From an uncultured Lachnospiraceae bacterium (lineage in GTDB: Bacteria > Bacillota > Clostridia > Lachnospirales > Lachnospiraceae), in contig CAJTOO010000033.1 of NCBI GenBank assembly GCA_910577735.1, positions 1 through 27,255 of the forward strand: a stretch of DNA of 27,255 nt. The letters are read 5' to 3'. Every line of letters begins with the position of its first letter. Position 1 is the stretch's first letter. The translations under genes were made by a program, and so were the position numbers. The notes under the pieces were generated by a model. The model saw nothing but the letters and a program-made list of their open reading frames with translations, was not told where the DNA came from and searched no databases. This document shows positions 15,565 through 23,245 of this stretch, one piece after another.

Positions 15565-16392
15565 CTACCCCGCTTTTCCTTCCAGCCCTTCTACAATCCC
15601 CTCCACCAGCTCCTGGGCCAGCTTTCCCTGGTATTCCCCTGATATCAGTTGATTCCTCTCATTATAATTGGAAAGGTATCCTGTTTCCACCAATACGGCA
15701 GGAACCGTTGTATTTTTCAAAATATAGTAGCCGGAAGGCTTTGCATTCCTCGAAACAATCTCCCCACTCTTTTCTATGGTATCCAAAATCCTTTCGGCAT
15801 AATATTTCCCGTCCTCCGCCCCTTTGCAGTAATAGCATTCCAGGCCGTAGATCGAACTATCTTTCTCATAATAGTTGCAGTGGATACTGACAAAAAGATC
15901 CGCTTTTTCTCCGTTTGCAACCCGTACCCTTTCCTCCAGCTTTATAAATATATCCTGCTCCCTTGTAAGGACCACACAGATGCCCTGGTTCTCCAACAGC
16001 TCTCTCATTTTCAACACAACAGCCAGGTTGATTTCCTTTTCCGTGGCCGTCTGCTCCACGGTTCCTCCGTCCTCCCCGCCGTGTCCGGCATCCAGGACTA
16101 CCGTATATTTTTCCTGCTCTGGAAATTCCGTGTCCGGTTTATTTTCTTCCACGCCGGGTACGGCTTCCCGAACGGAATCTGCCTTAAGAGCAGAATCCTT
16201 ATGATCTTTGCGAAAAAAATCCCGGATATACAGACAGCCGCAGACCATCAGAAGAAGCATGACTGCCAGGACAGCCGCCACGATTCCCCGGACTGTATAG
16301 GCTATAATCCTCCGCCGTAGTCTGGCAATCCTCTTTTCTCTTTTTCTCCGGCTCTCTGCCTTCCAGACCGGCTGTCTTCTCCTTTGCTCCAT
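15565..16392 (-). CDS. N-acetylmuramoyl-L-alanine amidase (Amidase_3), membrane-anchored
   Basis: This zinc enzyme cleaves the bond between muramic acid and the stem peptide in peptidoglycan. It is 275 residues: a basic cytoplasmic start (1-30), one transmembrane helix (about 31-53, IIAYTVRGIVAAVLAVMLLL), a linker, then the catalytic domain from residue 96. Zinc and catalytic residues are visible: H104 in VVLDAGHGG, E118 in EKEINL, H171 in SIHCN and E236 in VLVETGYLSN. ATG 16392 follows AGGAG by five bases; a TTG frame upstream to 16440 is less likely. It lies in the sigma/anti-sigma/lipoprotein cluster, suggesting envelope remodelling. Confidence 0.9.
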   Translation of the reverse strand: MEQRRRQPVWKAESRRKREKRIARLRRRIIAYTVRGIVAAVLAVMLLLMVCGCLYIRDFFRKDHKDSALKADSVREAVPGVEENKPDTEFPEQEKYTVVLDAGHGGEDGGTVEQTATEKEINLAVVLKMRELLENQGICVVLTREQDIFIKLEERVRVANGEKADLFVSIHCNYYEKDSSIYGLECYYCKGAEDGKYYAERILDTIEKSGEIVSRNAKPSGYYILKNTTVPAVLVETGYLSNYNERNQLISGEYQGKLAQELVEGIVEGLEGKAG

Positions 16393-16443
16393 ATCCGCTC
16401 CTGCATCTGTCTCTTTCTGGGATTTACAAAAAACAGCCAATTA

Positions 16444-16482
16444 AGCATGTCAAAGCCTCTGTTTCACGGACCCTGACATGCT
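16444..16482 (-). other. Hairpin in the gap between lipoprotein and amidase genes
   Basis: Arms AGCATGTCA (16444-16452) and TGACATGCT (16474-16482) are a perfect 9-bp inverted repeat with a 21-nt loop. In minus-strand RNA a TAATTGGCTGTTTTTT stretch follows, so partial termination or attenuation before the amidase gene is possible. Confidence 0.45.
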
Positions 16483-16537
16483 CACCTGGCATAATTATGG
16501 TATGATTCCATATATTCCGGCAGCGGAAAAATACTGT

Positions 16538-17371
16538 CTACTGCTGTGCCGCTGGAACATAATGGAGTTTATTGCTATCCAAAAACAGTATCCTGCCGTC
16601 TGCCAGTGCTGCCATCGGATAAAAACCTTCCGTGCTGAAAGGCAGTTTACCTGCGGGAACCTTCCATTTGATATTGGCGCTCCCCAGGTCATATCCAAGG
16701 ATTCCTTCTCCGCCGAAAATCACAAGGTCACAATCCCTCCCCGGGCATACGTTTGAATAGAAACTGCCATCACTGCGGAGCATAAAAGAAGTGGCATCCC
16801 CTATATGGCCGTCTCGTCCGTCCAGTTTTGCCGTCACCTCACCGGACGGGCTGACCCTCCATACTTCACAGTGTTCTGTAGGGCAGACAACCTCATCATC
16901 CCTCATCGTTTCCTCAATATCCTTATCCTCCGCCACCACATACAGGTTCCCCTGCTCATCCGTGGTCATGACGGAAAAAGTCATCCCATCCGGCGCCGTC
17001 ACCTGCAGGGCCTCCCCGTCAGCCTCCCCTGGCTTCATCTTCAGGATTCCGGAGCCCCCGTCCTGATCCCTGCTCAATAAATAAATGGCATCCGAAGACG
17101 CCGTAAGCCAGTCTACAGGCACACTCCCCTTATAATCTATGGTCTGCGCTTCTGTAGATAACGGCGGCAGTACGGAACTCTGGCCGCTTTCCTGCGGGGT
17201 AATGCCAGAATCCCCACCGGAACCGGAATCTGCGGAATCCTCCAGCAAGCCCGTCTGCTGTACATCCGCCGCCATAACGTCTGCATTCGATTCCGTGCTG
17301 CCGCAGCCAGTTAGACACAAAGCCCCTGCCAATAACAGCGTACCCAAAAGCCTGTATTTTCCTGTTCTCAT
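16538..17371 (-). CDS. Lipoprotein with beta-propeller-like repeats
   Basis: This 277-residue protein has a signal peptide ending in the lipobox LCLTGC (Cys23), followed by a Ser/Gly/Glu-rich spacer to about residue 75. The rest shows short repeated strands such as DAIYLLSRDQDGGSGILKM, DEQGNLYVVAEDK, DGSFYSNVCPG and LADGRILFLDSNKLHYV, like blades of a PQQ or NHL-type propeller. Only four or five blades are apparent, so the fold may be incomplete or the protein cut short. The ATG at 17371 has GGAGG 12 bases upstream. It is separated from the anti-sigma-like gene by 167 nt containing a 12-bp hairpin. No function is assigned. Confidence 0.75.
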   Translation of the reverse strand: MRTGKYRLLGTLLLAGALCLTGCGSTESNADVMAADVQQTGLLEDSADSGSGGDSGITPQESGQSSVLPPLSTEAQTIDYKGSVPVDWLTASSDAIYLLSRDQDGGSGILKMKPGEADGEALQVTAPDGMTFSVMTTDEQGNLYVVAEDKDIEETMRDDEVVCPTEHCEVWRVSPSGEVTAKLDGRDGHIGDATSFMLRSDGSFYSNVCPGRDCDLVIFGGEGILGYDLGSANIKWKVPAGKLPFSTEGFYPMAALADGRILFLDSNKLHYVPAAQQ

Positions 17372-17417
17372 ATTTTCTCTTTTCCTCCATGTATACGGGC
17401 TGATTCCGTTTCGCTCT

Positions 17418-17456
17418 TACAGGGCATCATGACCTGTTCAATCCTGATGCCCTGTA
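17418..17456 (-). other. 12-bp perfect inverted repeat between anti-sigma-like and lipoprotein genes
   Basis: Arms TACAGGGCATCA (17418-17429) and TGATGCCCTGTA (17445-17456), with a 15-nt loop, lie in the 167-nt gap. No U tract follows on the minus strand. It could be an mRNA processing or attenuation structure, or an operator. Confidence 0.5.
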
Positions 17457-17538
17457 CCTGCCTGCTTTCAGACAGTATCAATCCTGTATTTTCTTTCCGC
17501 GTTAGTGCGTTTACGAAAAGCCACCTTTTCCCCTGTTT

Positions 17539-18186
17539 CTAACGAAGCGTATCGGAATCGTTTGCCTCTTCCCATGCCTCCTGCCTCTGCTGCTGCACGT
17601 CCGGATTCTGTTCAAGAGCAAAGTCTCTTTTGGAATTAAAATCCAGGATCTGCAGAAGTTCTTCGTCTGTCAGTGCCCTTTCCGGCAGATAGAAGCAGCC
17701 GGTGTCTCTGGCATAAACCAGCTGATCAGAATCCACAGCCTGCCCTGCATTTTCCACCAGTGTCAGCGTACCCTCCGGGAATCTGCCGTTCTCATACTCC
17801 TTTTTCAGCGCTTCCTTACGGCTTTCTTCCTCCTTTGTGTATTCCCTGCTGAACTGGTCGGCATGGAAGCTGCGCTGCTCATACTGGACCATGTTATAAA
17901 TATCCTGCACCTCTGCTTCGGGGACCTCCTGCATCCTTGCCATTACTTTGTCGCTGGTAATCGCACTCCGGAGTCCCAGATACCCTGCATAGGCCGGAAT
18001 GGACACCGTCCCGATTACCAGCAGGCAGGCTGCCGCCAATGCCATATTCCTCTTAAAACTGTTCCGTCTGTAGGTTCCGTCTGCCATCTGTGTTCTTACA
18101 TTCATGATCATTTCCTCCTCAAAATTTTCTTTCATGTGTACCTGATTCATCGCATGTTTCAACTGACTGCCATTCACCGTGCTCAT
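17539..18186 (-). CDS. Membrane protein of anti-sigma type paired with ECF sigma factor
   Basis: 215 residues. There is a soluble N-terminal part (MSTVNGSQLKHAMNQVHMK, about 1-45), one transmembrane helix (NMALAAACLLVIGTVSIPAY, about 47-66) and an acidic, helical extracellular part. This layout and the ATGA overlap with the sigma gene (18183-18186) argue for an anti-sigma factor, although I see no classical zinc anti-sigma motif. The ATG at 18186 is chosen over the TTG at 18192 because of the ATGA coupling and AAGGAGG ten bases upstream. It likely holds the sigma factor at the membrane until an envelope signal arrives (inference). Confidence 0.7.
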   Translation of the reverse strand: MSTVNGSQLKHAMNQVHMKENFEEEMIMNVRTQMADGTYRRNSFKRNMALAAACLLVIGTVSIPAYAGYLGLRSAITSDKVMARMQEVPEAEVQDIYNMVQYEQRSFHADQFSREYTKEEESRKEALKKEYENGRFPEGTLTLVENAGQAVDSDQLVYARDTGCFYLPERALTDEELLQILDFNSKRDFALEQNPDVQQQRQEAWEEANDSDTLR

Positions 18187-18650
18187 CTGCAATATTCCTC
18201 CTTCCAGATCGTCCGAAACTGCTCCCTTCCCCGCTGCAGCCTTTTTTTGACCGCATGCTCCGTAATCCCCAGGATACCAGCAATCTCTTTTACCTGATAC
18301 CCTTCTACATAATGGAGAACCATCACGGCCCTCTGCTTTGGGGGCATGTGGAGAAGCTCCCGGATGGCTTCCCGGTATTCCTGCTGGGATACCAGCGTAC
18401 CGGCAAGTTCTTCGATGGGCACCCTGGGGTGCCGGAACCGGAATCTCTGTATATCCCGGCAGTGGTTGGTGGCCACTTTAATCAGCCATGCCTTTTCGTG
18501 TTCTGCGTCTGCAAATTCCGGCTTTTTCTCCAGGTATTTGCAGAAGGTATCCTGAACGGCATCCTGGGTGTCCTCCTCACTGCCAAGTATCACAATGCAG
18601 ATCCGGTACAGCATCCTGCTGTATTGTTTTACTGCCGCTTCCAGGTCCAT
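18183..18650 (-). CDS. ECF (extracytoplasmic function) RNA polymerase sigma factor
   Basis: About 155 residues. Region 2 is visible as YSRMLYRICIVILG, DTQDAVQDTFCKYL and KAWLIKVATNHCRDIQR. Region 4 is MPPKQRAVMVLHYVEGYQV and IAGILGITEHAVKKRLQRG. No other domains are present. The start is uncertain: ATG 18650 gives the usual ECF beginning (MDLEAAVKQYSR); ATG 18668 is possible, and the frame is open to 18749. The downstream gene overlaps it. A possible ECF-type promoter (ACCTTTC, 15-nt spacer, TGTC) lies in the upstream gap and may be its own target. Confidence 0.9.
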   Translation of the reverse strand: MDLEAAVKQYSRMLYRICIVILGSEEDTQDAVQDTFCKYLEKKPEFADAEHEKAWLIKVATNHCRDIQRFRFRHPRVPIEELAGTLVSQQEYREAIRELLHMPPKQRAVMVLHYVEGYQVKEIAGILGITEHAVKKRLQRGREQFRTIWKEEYCR

Positions 18651-18668
18651 ATCTTTCCATCTCTGCAT

Positions 18669-18922
18669 CCATCTGTCACAATACCCCGGACCTGGAAGAA
18701 TTCCCGTTACCGTCCGCCCGATGCTTCTTGTCCGGCATAAGACGGGCAAGAAGATGTCCCTGCGGACTACATCCGTGCCCGAAAATCTTTCCGGGTATTC
18801 TTCGGTTGGATGCTGTTATACTTATGACACGCACTGGAGATACGAAAGGTGACCTTTTCAGAATATTTTTTCAGACATGCCCGTTTTTTGTGAAAGAAAT
18901 GGAGGCTTCCTGAATTTCTTAT
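18669..18922. other. Gap upstream of the ECF sigma gene
   Basis: No gene is supported here. On the minus strand GGTCACCTTTCGTATC followed 15 nt after CTTT by GTGTCATAA resembles an ECF promoter, and AAAGGT-G-ACCTTT around 18844-18857 is a short inverted repeat over its -35 part. A TATAAC at about -10 distance from it is also present. All are weak. Confidence 0.3.
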
Positions 18923-18974
18923 AAAAGAAAACTGCCCTCTCCTGATAGGGTATCATCCTTTCAAAAGAGGACAG
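18923..18974 (-). terminator. Rho-independent terminator of the acidic lipoprotein gene
   Basis: In minus-strand RNA the arms CTGTCCTC and GAGGGCAG (one U-G pair) enclose an inner TGATA-CCC-TATCA hairpin and are followed directly by TTTTCTTTT. It sits eight bases after the stop codon at 18982. Confidence 0.8.
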
Positions 18975-18981
18975 AAATCAT

Positions 18982-19647
18982 TTATGCCACTTTTACGATA
19001 CAGATCTGGGTTGCTTTCAGACCGCTGCCTGAAGAACTCCCCCATACTTGGATGTGCTGTCCGGCTGCCAGGTCTGCCGCTGTCGCTGCCGACATTTCAG
19101 CCCTGGCCCCTCCGTCATAAATTGTCTGGATGGCAAACAGCGTGTTTTCATCATATGTAACGGTAACCTTGTTAAACTCCGAATCATCCCCGCTGCCAGG
19201 CGATACTATGATATCCCCGCCGTTATCCGCTTTTTCCGTAACATACTCAACCACGGTCAACTGCCCGTCTTTCAGGTCTTTGGCATCCCCCTCCAGATTC
19301 GGTGTGCTGTCAACCCATTGCTCCGATGTGCCGGATGTACTCTGCGCCTCCGGCTGTTCTTTCTGTGTACTGTCTGTTCCCTGATTGTCGTTTCCCTCGG
19401 ATTCCGGCACCGTTTCTGTTCCTGGGCTTTCCTGCTTGTCTTCGCCTTCTGTGCCCTCTGTTTTCGCAGACGGTTCCGGAGCAGCATCCTCTTCTTTTGT
19501 ATCATCCTCTGGGATCGGTTCTCCCTGGACCACCTGCGGTTCCGCCGCATCCTGCGCATCCTCCGTCTTTCCACAGGCGCACACGGCAAGGCTCAAAATA
19601 CACAATACCCCTGTCAATAAGACCATTTTCCTTGTTTTCTTTTTCAT
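18982..19647 (-). CDS. Acidic lipoprotein, function unknown
   Basis: 221 residues. The signal peptide starts MKKKTRKMVLLTGVLCILS and ends in a lipobox-like VCAC (Cys25). Residues about 26-125 are a low-complexity Glu/Asp/Pro/Thr/Ser-rich stretch (EDDTKEEDAAPEPSAKTEG and similar), a typical cell-wall spanning linker. The compact C-terminal 95 residues (LTVVEYVTEKADNGGDI, KVTVTYDENTLFAIQTIYDG, AGQHIQVWGSSSGSGLKA) form a small beta-rich domain that I do not recognise. ATG 19647 follows GAGGAG. It is a single-gene unit ending in a strong terminator. Confidence 0.8.
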   Translation of the reverse strand: MKKKTRKMVLLTGVLCILSLAVCACGKTEDAQDAAEPQVVQGEPIPEDDTKEEDAAPEPSAKTEGTEGEDKQESPGTETVPESEGNDNQGTDSTQKEQPEAQSTSGTSEQWVDSTPNLEGDAKDLKDGQLTVVEYVTEKADNGGDIIVSPGSGDDSEFNKVTVTYDENTLFAIQTIYDGGARAEMSAATAADLAAGQHIQVWGSSSGSGLKATQICIVKVA

Positions 19648-19781
19648 GTTGTTCTCCTCTCTGATAAAATATAAATCCACAGTTTATCCAGTATTTCTGC
19701 GAATTTTTTATCCATTCTATCAGAGTAGTCTCTAAAAAACCTCTAAATCATCTTAAGAAAAAATGAACTTGTTTATTGTTT

Positions 19782-19914
19782 TTTCATAGACCGATTTTGA
19801 GAAGGGGTTTGTTTTCGGGTCTTCCCGAAATCGGTCAATGGCGGTAAAATAACCAGAAGGAGAAATCCAAAAAACTATGACTAAGGAGGGGAATGTATCC
19901 AGTTTACATCCATT
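19782..19914 (-). repeat. Dispersed repeat, copy 2, with stem-loop
   Basis: On the minus strand this region contains ATTGACCGATTTCGGGAAGA, matching the copy at 15530-15556. In addition GACCGATTT (19789-19797) and AAATCGGTC (19828-19836) form a 9-bp stem around an inner CGGG-TCTT-CCCG hairpin. The extended minus-strand frame reads SPSGYFTAIDRFREDPKTN; I recall similar short hypothetical peptides in gut Clostridia but cannot verify this. The gap 19648-19946 holds no supported gene. A plus-strand AAGGAGGGGAATG begins a 7-codon frame near 19894. Confidence 0.5.
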
Positions 19915-19946
19915 GATAAATTTGGTGTGTACTGGTGTCTTTTTGT

Positions 19947-20735
19947 ATGATTGGTGTTTATTTAAGCGGAACCGGGAATACAGAACATTGTGTCCGAAAG
20001 CTTGTCCGTTTACTGGATGAATCCGCACAGGCGGTTCCTATGGAGAAGAAAGAAGCGGTACATTTATTATCACAGCATGACTTTATCGTTTTCGCATATC
20101 CTGTTCAGTTTTCAAACGTTCCCGTCATGGTAAAAGATTTTATCAAAAGCCATCCGGATCTTTGGAAGGGTAAAAAAATACTTTGCGTTGCCACGATGGG
20201 ATTGTTCAGCGGAGATGGCGCGGGCTGCTCGGCAAGGTTGCTCAAAAAGTATGGCGCAGAAATCGTTGGCGGTTTCCATATCCGTATGCCTGATTCTGTC
20301 TGTGATGTAAAGCTGCTGAAAAAATCCTTTCAGGAGAACCGGGAAATCATCCGGAAAGCAGACAGAAAGATGGAGAAATGCGCAGAGGAAATCAGGAAAG
20401 GCAGGTATCCCAAAGACGGCCTGCATCTTTATAACCGGATCGCCGGATTACTCTTCCAGCGTTTGTGGTACTACAGCAGAACCAAAAGTTACTCGGACAG
20501 ATTGAAAATCAGTAATGCCTGTACAGGCTGCGGGCTTTGTACCCGGCTCTGCCCGGCAGACAACCTTACCCTGAAAAATGAAAAAGCGGCTGCCGGAAAA
20601 CACTGTACCATGTGTTACCGGTGCATCAGTTCCTGTCCGGCAAGGGCAATTACATTACTGGGGCACACAGTTATTGAGCAGTGCCGCTATGATAAATATA
20701 TCCAAAACGAGAAAAAGAGAAAGCCTTTAAAATGA
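19947..20735 (+). CDS. EFR1-family flavodoxin-ferredoxin fusion
   Basis: 262 residues. The N-terminal flavodoxin-like domain (about 1-145) has the FMN phosphate loop YLSGTGNTEH and FAYPVQFSNVP. The C-terminal part carries two 4Fe-4S clusters: CTGCGLCTRLCP and CTMCYRCISSCP. Such proteins are thought to pass electrons between flavin and iron-sulfur partners in anaerobes; the partner here is unknown. ATG 19947 gives the usual family start; GTG 19935 is an alternative. Neither has a good ribosome site, and the repeat at 19782-19914 ends close by, so the native leader may have been replaced. It leads a plus-strand run reaching 23134. Confidence 0.88.
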   Translation: MIGVYLSGTGNTEHCVRKLVRLLDESAQAVPMEKKEAVHLLSQHDFIVFAYPVQFSNVPVMVKDFIKSHPDLWKGKKILCVATMGLFSGDGAGCSARLLKKYGAEIVGGFHIRMPDSVCDVKLLKKSFQENREIIRKADRKMEKCAEEIRKGRYPKDGLHLYNRIAGLLFQRLWYYSRTKSYSDRLKISNACTGCGLCTRLCPADNLTLKNEKAAAGKHCTMCYRCISSCPARAITLLGHTVIEQCRYDKYIQNEKKRKPLK

Positions 20736-20767
20736 AATGAAACATAAAGGGAAGGGAGCAACAACCA

Positions 20768-21230
20768 ATGAAAATCGAAAAATGCAAAAAAGAATCCTTT
20801 GTTGTAATCGGAAAAGAAGGGGCGACAATGGACGGGGCCGGCTTTATTCAGAAGTTATGGGATGAAGCGAATTCCCATTTTGGAGAAGTAGCGCATCTGG
20901 CAAAGAAAGATGAAGATGGAAACATCAGCGGAATATGGGGCGCGATGTCTGACTTTTCCCGTTCCTTCCGGCCCTGGGAGGGCTTTCAGGAAGGACTTTA
21001 CCTTGCAGGGGTGGAGTGTAATGAGGATGCCCAGGCCCCCCGATGGCTGGACAAAATGGGTGATACCCGGCTATGAGTATATTTACGTGGAACGTGAAAA
21101 TGATAATACCTTTTCAGAAGTAATCCAATATCTGAAGGACAATGGTATTGCTCTGGCGGGCGCCGTCCATGATTTTACCTGTCCAAAGACCGGGAAGGGA
21201 TATATGTTTTTTCCCATAAGGAAGCTGTAA
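20768..21230 (+). pseudogene. GyrI-like effector-binding protein, frameshifted in a C run
   Basis: The frame from ATG 20768 reads MKIEKCKKESFVVIGKEGAT, GIWGAMSDFSRSFRPWEG and LYLAGVECNEDAQAP, then loses sense and stops at 21076. The next frame continues DGWTKWVIPGYEYIYVERE, LAGAVHDFTCPKTGKGYMF and ends FPIRKL at 21230. Together they make one stand-alone GyrI-like small-molecule-binding protein of about 154 residues. The break falls at six C (21036-21041); five would restore the frame. It is either a real pseudogene, a slippage variant or a base-calling error. Confidence 0.85.
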
Positions 21231-21256
21231 AAAAGAGATTTGAGGAGGAAAACAGA

Positions 21257-21691
21257 ATGAAATCTATCTGCGGAATTGATTGTATTAACTGTGAATTAAG
21301 CAGCACCTGTAACGGGTGTGCAGCAACAGAAGGACAGCCTTTTGGGGCAGATTGCCTTGTTGCACAGTGCTGTAAAAAAGGCAAAACAGCGTTAAATGAA
21401 TTGAAAGAAAAACTGATTGCGGCCTTCAATGAGCTGCAAATTCCGGATATGGAAGAAGTAACAGAGCTGAATGCGCTGAAAGGTTCCTTTGCCAACATTG
21501 AATATACCCTTCCAAACGGCCAGACCGTAAAGTTTTGGGATGATAACAGGATTTATCTGGGGAATCAGCTGCATAAAAAGGACAGCGACAGATGTTATGG
21601 GATTATCGCTGATGAAAAATATCTCATGGTGTCTGAGTACAGCGGCTTTGGAGCTGATGCGGAAATAGTCGTATTGAAACGCTGGAATTAA
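21257..21691 (+). CDS. DUF3795 cysteine-rich protein
   Basis: 144 residues. The N-terminal third has the DUF3795 cysteine set (CGIDCINCELSSTCNGCAA, CLVAQCC), probably a small zinc-binding module. The remainder (KEKLIAAFNELQIPDMEEV, SFANIEYTLPNGQTVKFWD, YGIIADEKYLMVSEYSGFG) is a mixed alpha/beta region common to clostridial relatives. GAGGAGG lies before ATG 21257. It is 26 nt behind the GyrI-like gene and 27 nt ahead of the MGMT-like gene, so it is cotranscribed. Biochemical function is unknown. Confidence 0.8.
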   Translation: MKSICGIDCINCELSSTCNGCAATEGQPFGADCLVAQCCKKGKTALNELKEKLIAAFNELQIPDMEEVTELNALKGSFANIEYTLPNGQTVKFWDDNRIYLGNQLHKKDSDRCYGIIADEKYLMVSEYSGFGADAEIVVLKRWN

Positions 21692-21718
21692 ACAGCAAAA
21701 TCAGGCGAGGGGGCAAAG

Positions 21719-22195
21719 ATGGCAAACGAAGATAAAAAAGATTTTAACGCAATGCTTCATGACAGCAAGGATATGCCAAAATTCCAAATTATTACAGATG
21801 TAAAGAGCATCGAAAAATATGGCGGAGACAGAATGTATTTCGCTCCACCCATTGATTATGACAAAGTAATGCGGCTTGTGCCTTTTGGAAAATTACTTAC
21901 AATAGGAACAATAAGAGAGTACTTCGCAAAGAAAAATGGAGCGGATTTCACAGAACCAATTACTGCAGGGATATTTGTGTCAATCGTGGCATGGGCGAGT
22001 TATCAAAGGACAAATAACCAAACACCTTATTGGAGAACTCTTAAAGCGAATGGGGAGCTAAACCCCAAATATCCAGGTGGAATGGAAGCTCAAAAAGAAA
22101 TGCTTGAAAAAGAGGGTCATACCATAGTTCAAAAGGGCAGGACAAATATAAAGTATTATGTCAAAGATTATGAACAGGCATTATTTATATTGTAA
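21719..22195 (+). CDS. MGMT-family protein without the alkyl-acceptor cysteine (ATL-type)
   Basis: 158 residues. The core matches the DNA-binding domain of O6-alkylguanine alkyltransferases: VPFGKLLTIGTIREYFAKK, ITAGIFVSIVAWAS and PYWRTLKANGELNPKYPGG, where PYWR stands in the place of PCHR. Without the cysteine it cannot take up an alkyl group and more likely binds damaged bases as Atl-type proteins do. The N-terminal 50 residues are not part of that domain. ATG follows GAGGGGG by five bases. With the AlkD gene at 3856 this is the second alkylation-linked gene in the window. Confidence 0.8.
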   Translation: MANEDKKDFNAMLHDSKDMPKFQIITDVKSIEKYGGDRMYFAPPIDYDKVMRLVPFGKLLTIGTIREYFAKKNGADFTEPITAGIFVSIVAWASYQRTNNQTPYWRTLKANGELNPKYPGGMEAQKEMLEKEGHTIVQKGRTNIKYYVKDYEQALFIL

Positions 22196-22237
22196 CAGAT
22201 TTCCGATTCATTACCCAACAGGAAAGAGGTTTAAACT

Positions 22238-23134
22238 TTGGATGCACATAAAAATATGAAGATGATTACCCAGAGACCATTTCGTTTATTAGCAGATTGC
22301 GAAAAAATCTATCAGTTTTTGATTGAAATTTATGAGAGAGACTGGAGAAACGGTGTACCAGCTCCTTTCTTTGAATACGCATACGCATCATTTTCTTACT
22401 GGATGGATATCTCCTATTCTTACAGAAACCGCATCTGGGAATGCGATGGAGAAATCGTGGCATTCTGCTTTTATGAAAATCCGGTGACAGACATCTATTT
22501 CTGCCTGAAACCCGGATATGAAAAGCTGGCATCCGAAATGGTGCAATATGCTGATGAAAATATGCCCACGAACAAAGAAGACATTCAATTTATTTTCTTC
22601 GGCGGACAGGATGCATTGATGCGTTACGCACAACAGTCAGGATACCGTAAGAAGTACGAGCGTTGGGATATGCAGTATGATTTTGCAGATGAATTGGATT
22701 TTCCACTGCCAGAAGGTTTTCACTTTGTAAAATCTCAGGACATTGACAGGACAAACGTGGGCAAATGCTGCTGGAAAGGTTTTGACCATGAGCAGTGTGA
22801 AGGTCCGTGGAATCATCAGTATGAGCAGCACAATTATATACTGAGCACCGCGCCGCACGCAACGCCGGAACTGGATGTGGTTATTGCAGATGTGTCGGGA
22901 AAATATGCCTGCTATGCAGGAATGTGGTGGACTCCTGAAAATCGCCTGGCATACATGGAACCCCTCTGCACCATTCCTGAATACCGGCATAAAGGTCTTG
23001 CAGCAGCGGCATTATCTGAAATGTATTGGAAAACCAAAGCATTAGGCGCAACACATATGACAGGCGGTTCCGGCAGATTTTATCAAAAAACAGGATACCA
23101 AAATGCCGTGAAATGGACGTTCTGGGGAAAATAA
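22238..23134 (+). CDS. GNAT family N-acetyltransferase
   Basis: 298 residues with two acetyltransferase-like halves. The C-terminal half has the acetyl-CoA binding pattern PLCTIPEYRHKGLAAAALSE (motif A, R/QxxGxG/A) and FYQKTGYQNA near the end. The N-terminal half (IWECDGEIVAFCFYENPV, FIFFGGQDALMRYAQQSG) looks like a degenerate GNAT fold. Substrate is unknown. The start is TTG 22238, eight bases after AGAGG; ATG 22256 is an alternative. It ends the plus-strand run and faces the secreted-protein gene across a shared terminator. Confidence 0.85.
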   Translation: MDAHKNMKMITQRPFRLLADCEKIYQFLIEIYERDWRNGVPAPFFEYAYASFSYWMDISYSYRNRIWECDGEIVAFCFYENPVTDIYFCLKPGYEKLASEMVQYADENMPTNKEDIQFIFFGGQDALMRYAQQSGYRKKYERWDMQYDFADELDFPLPEGFHFVKSQDIDRTNVGKCCWKGFDHEQCEGPWNHQYEQHNYILSTAPHATPELDVVIADVSGKYACYAGMWWTPENRLAYMEPLCTIPEYRHKGLAAAALSEMYWKTKALGATHMTGGSGRFYQKTGYQNAVKWTFWGK

Positions 23135-23181
23135 TGTATAAGGTCAGCTAAATTTATTGAACTTCTGCATGATCCACACAA

Positions 23182-23222
23182 CAAAACGGACGCATCACCG
23201 TTTAGTCGATACGCCCGTTTTG
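23182..23222. terminator. Bidirectional terminator between convergent genes
   Basis: Arms beginning CAAAACGG and ending CCGTTTTG extend inward to about 15 bp with two G-U pairs in minus-strand RNA (CAAAACGGGCGTATC / GATGCGTCCGTTTTG). TTTTG with further T follows on both strands. The position between convergent genes supports termination from both sides. Confidence 0.7.
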
Positions 23223-23245
23223 CTTTCCCATATATGGCAGCCGCC

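Noticed and set aside
19753..20028. Minus-strand 91-residue reading frame as a protein gene
   Set aside because: It overlaps the EFR1 start and a repeat with hairpin, and lacks a ribosome binding site; more likely the repeat itself.
21719..22195. Active O6-alkylguanine alkyltransferase
   Set aside because: The PCHR acceptor motif is replaced by PYWR.
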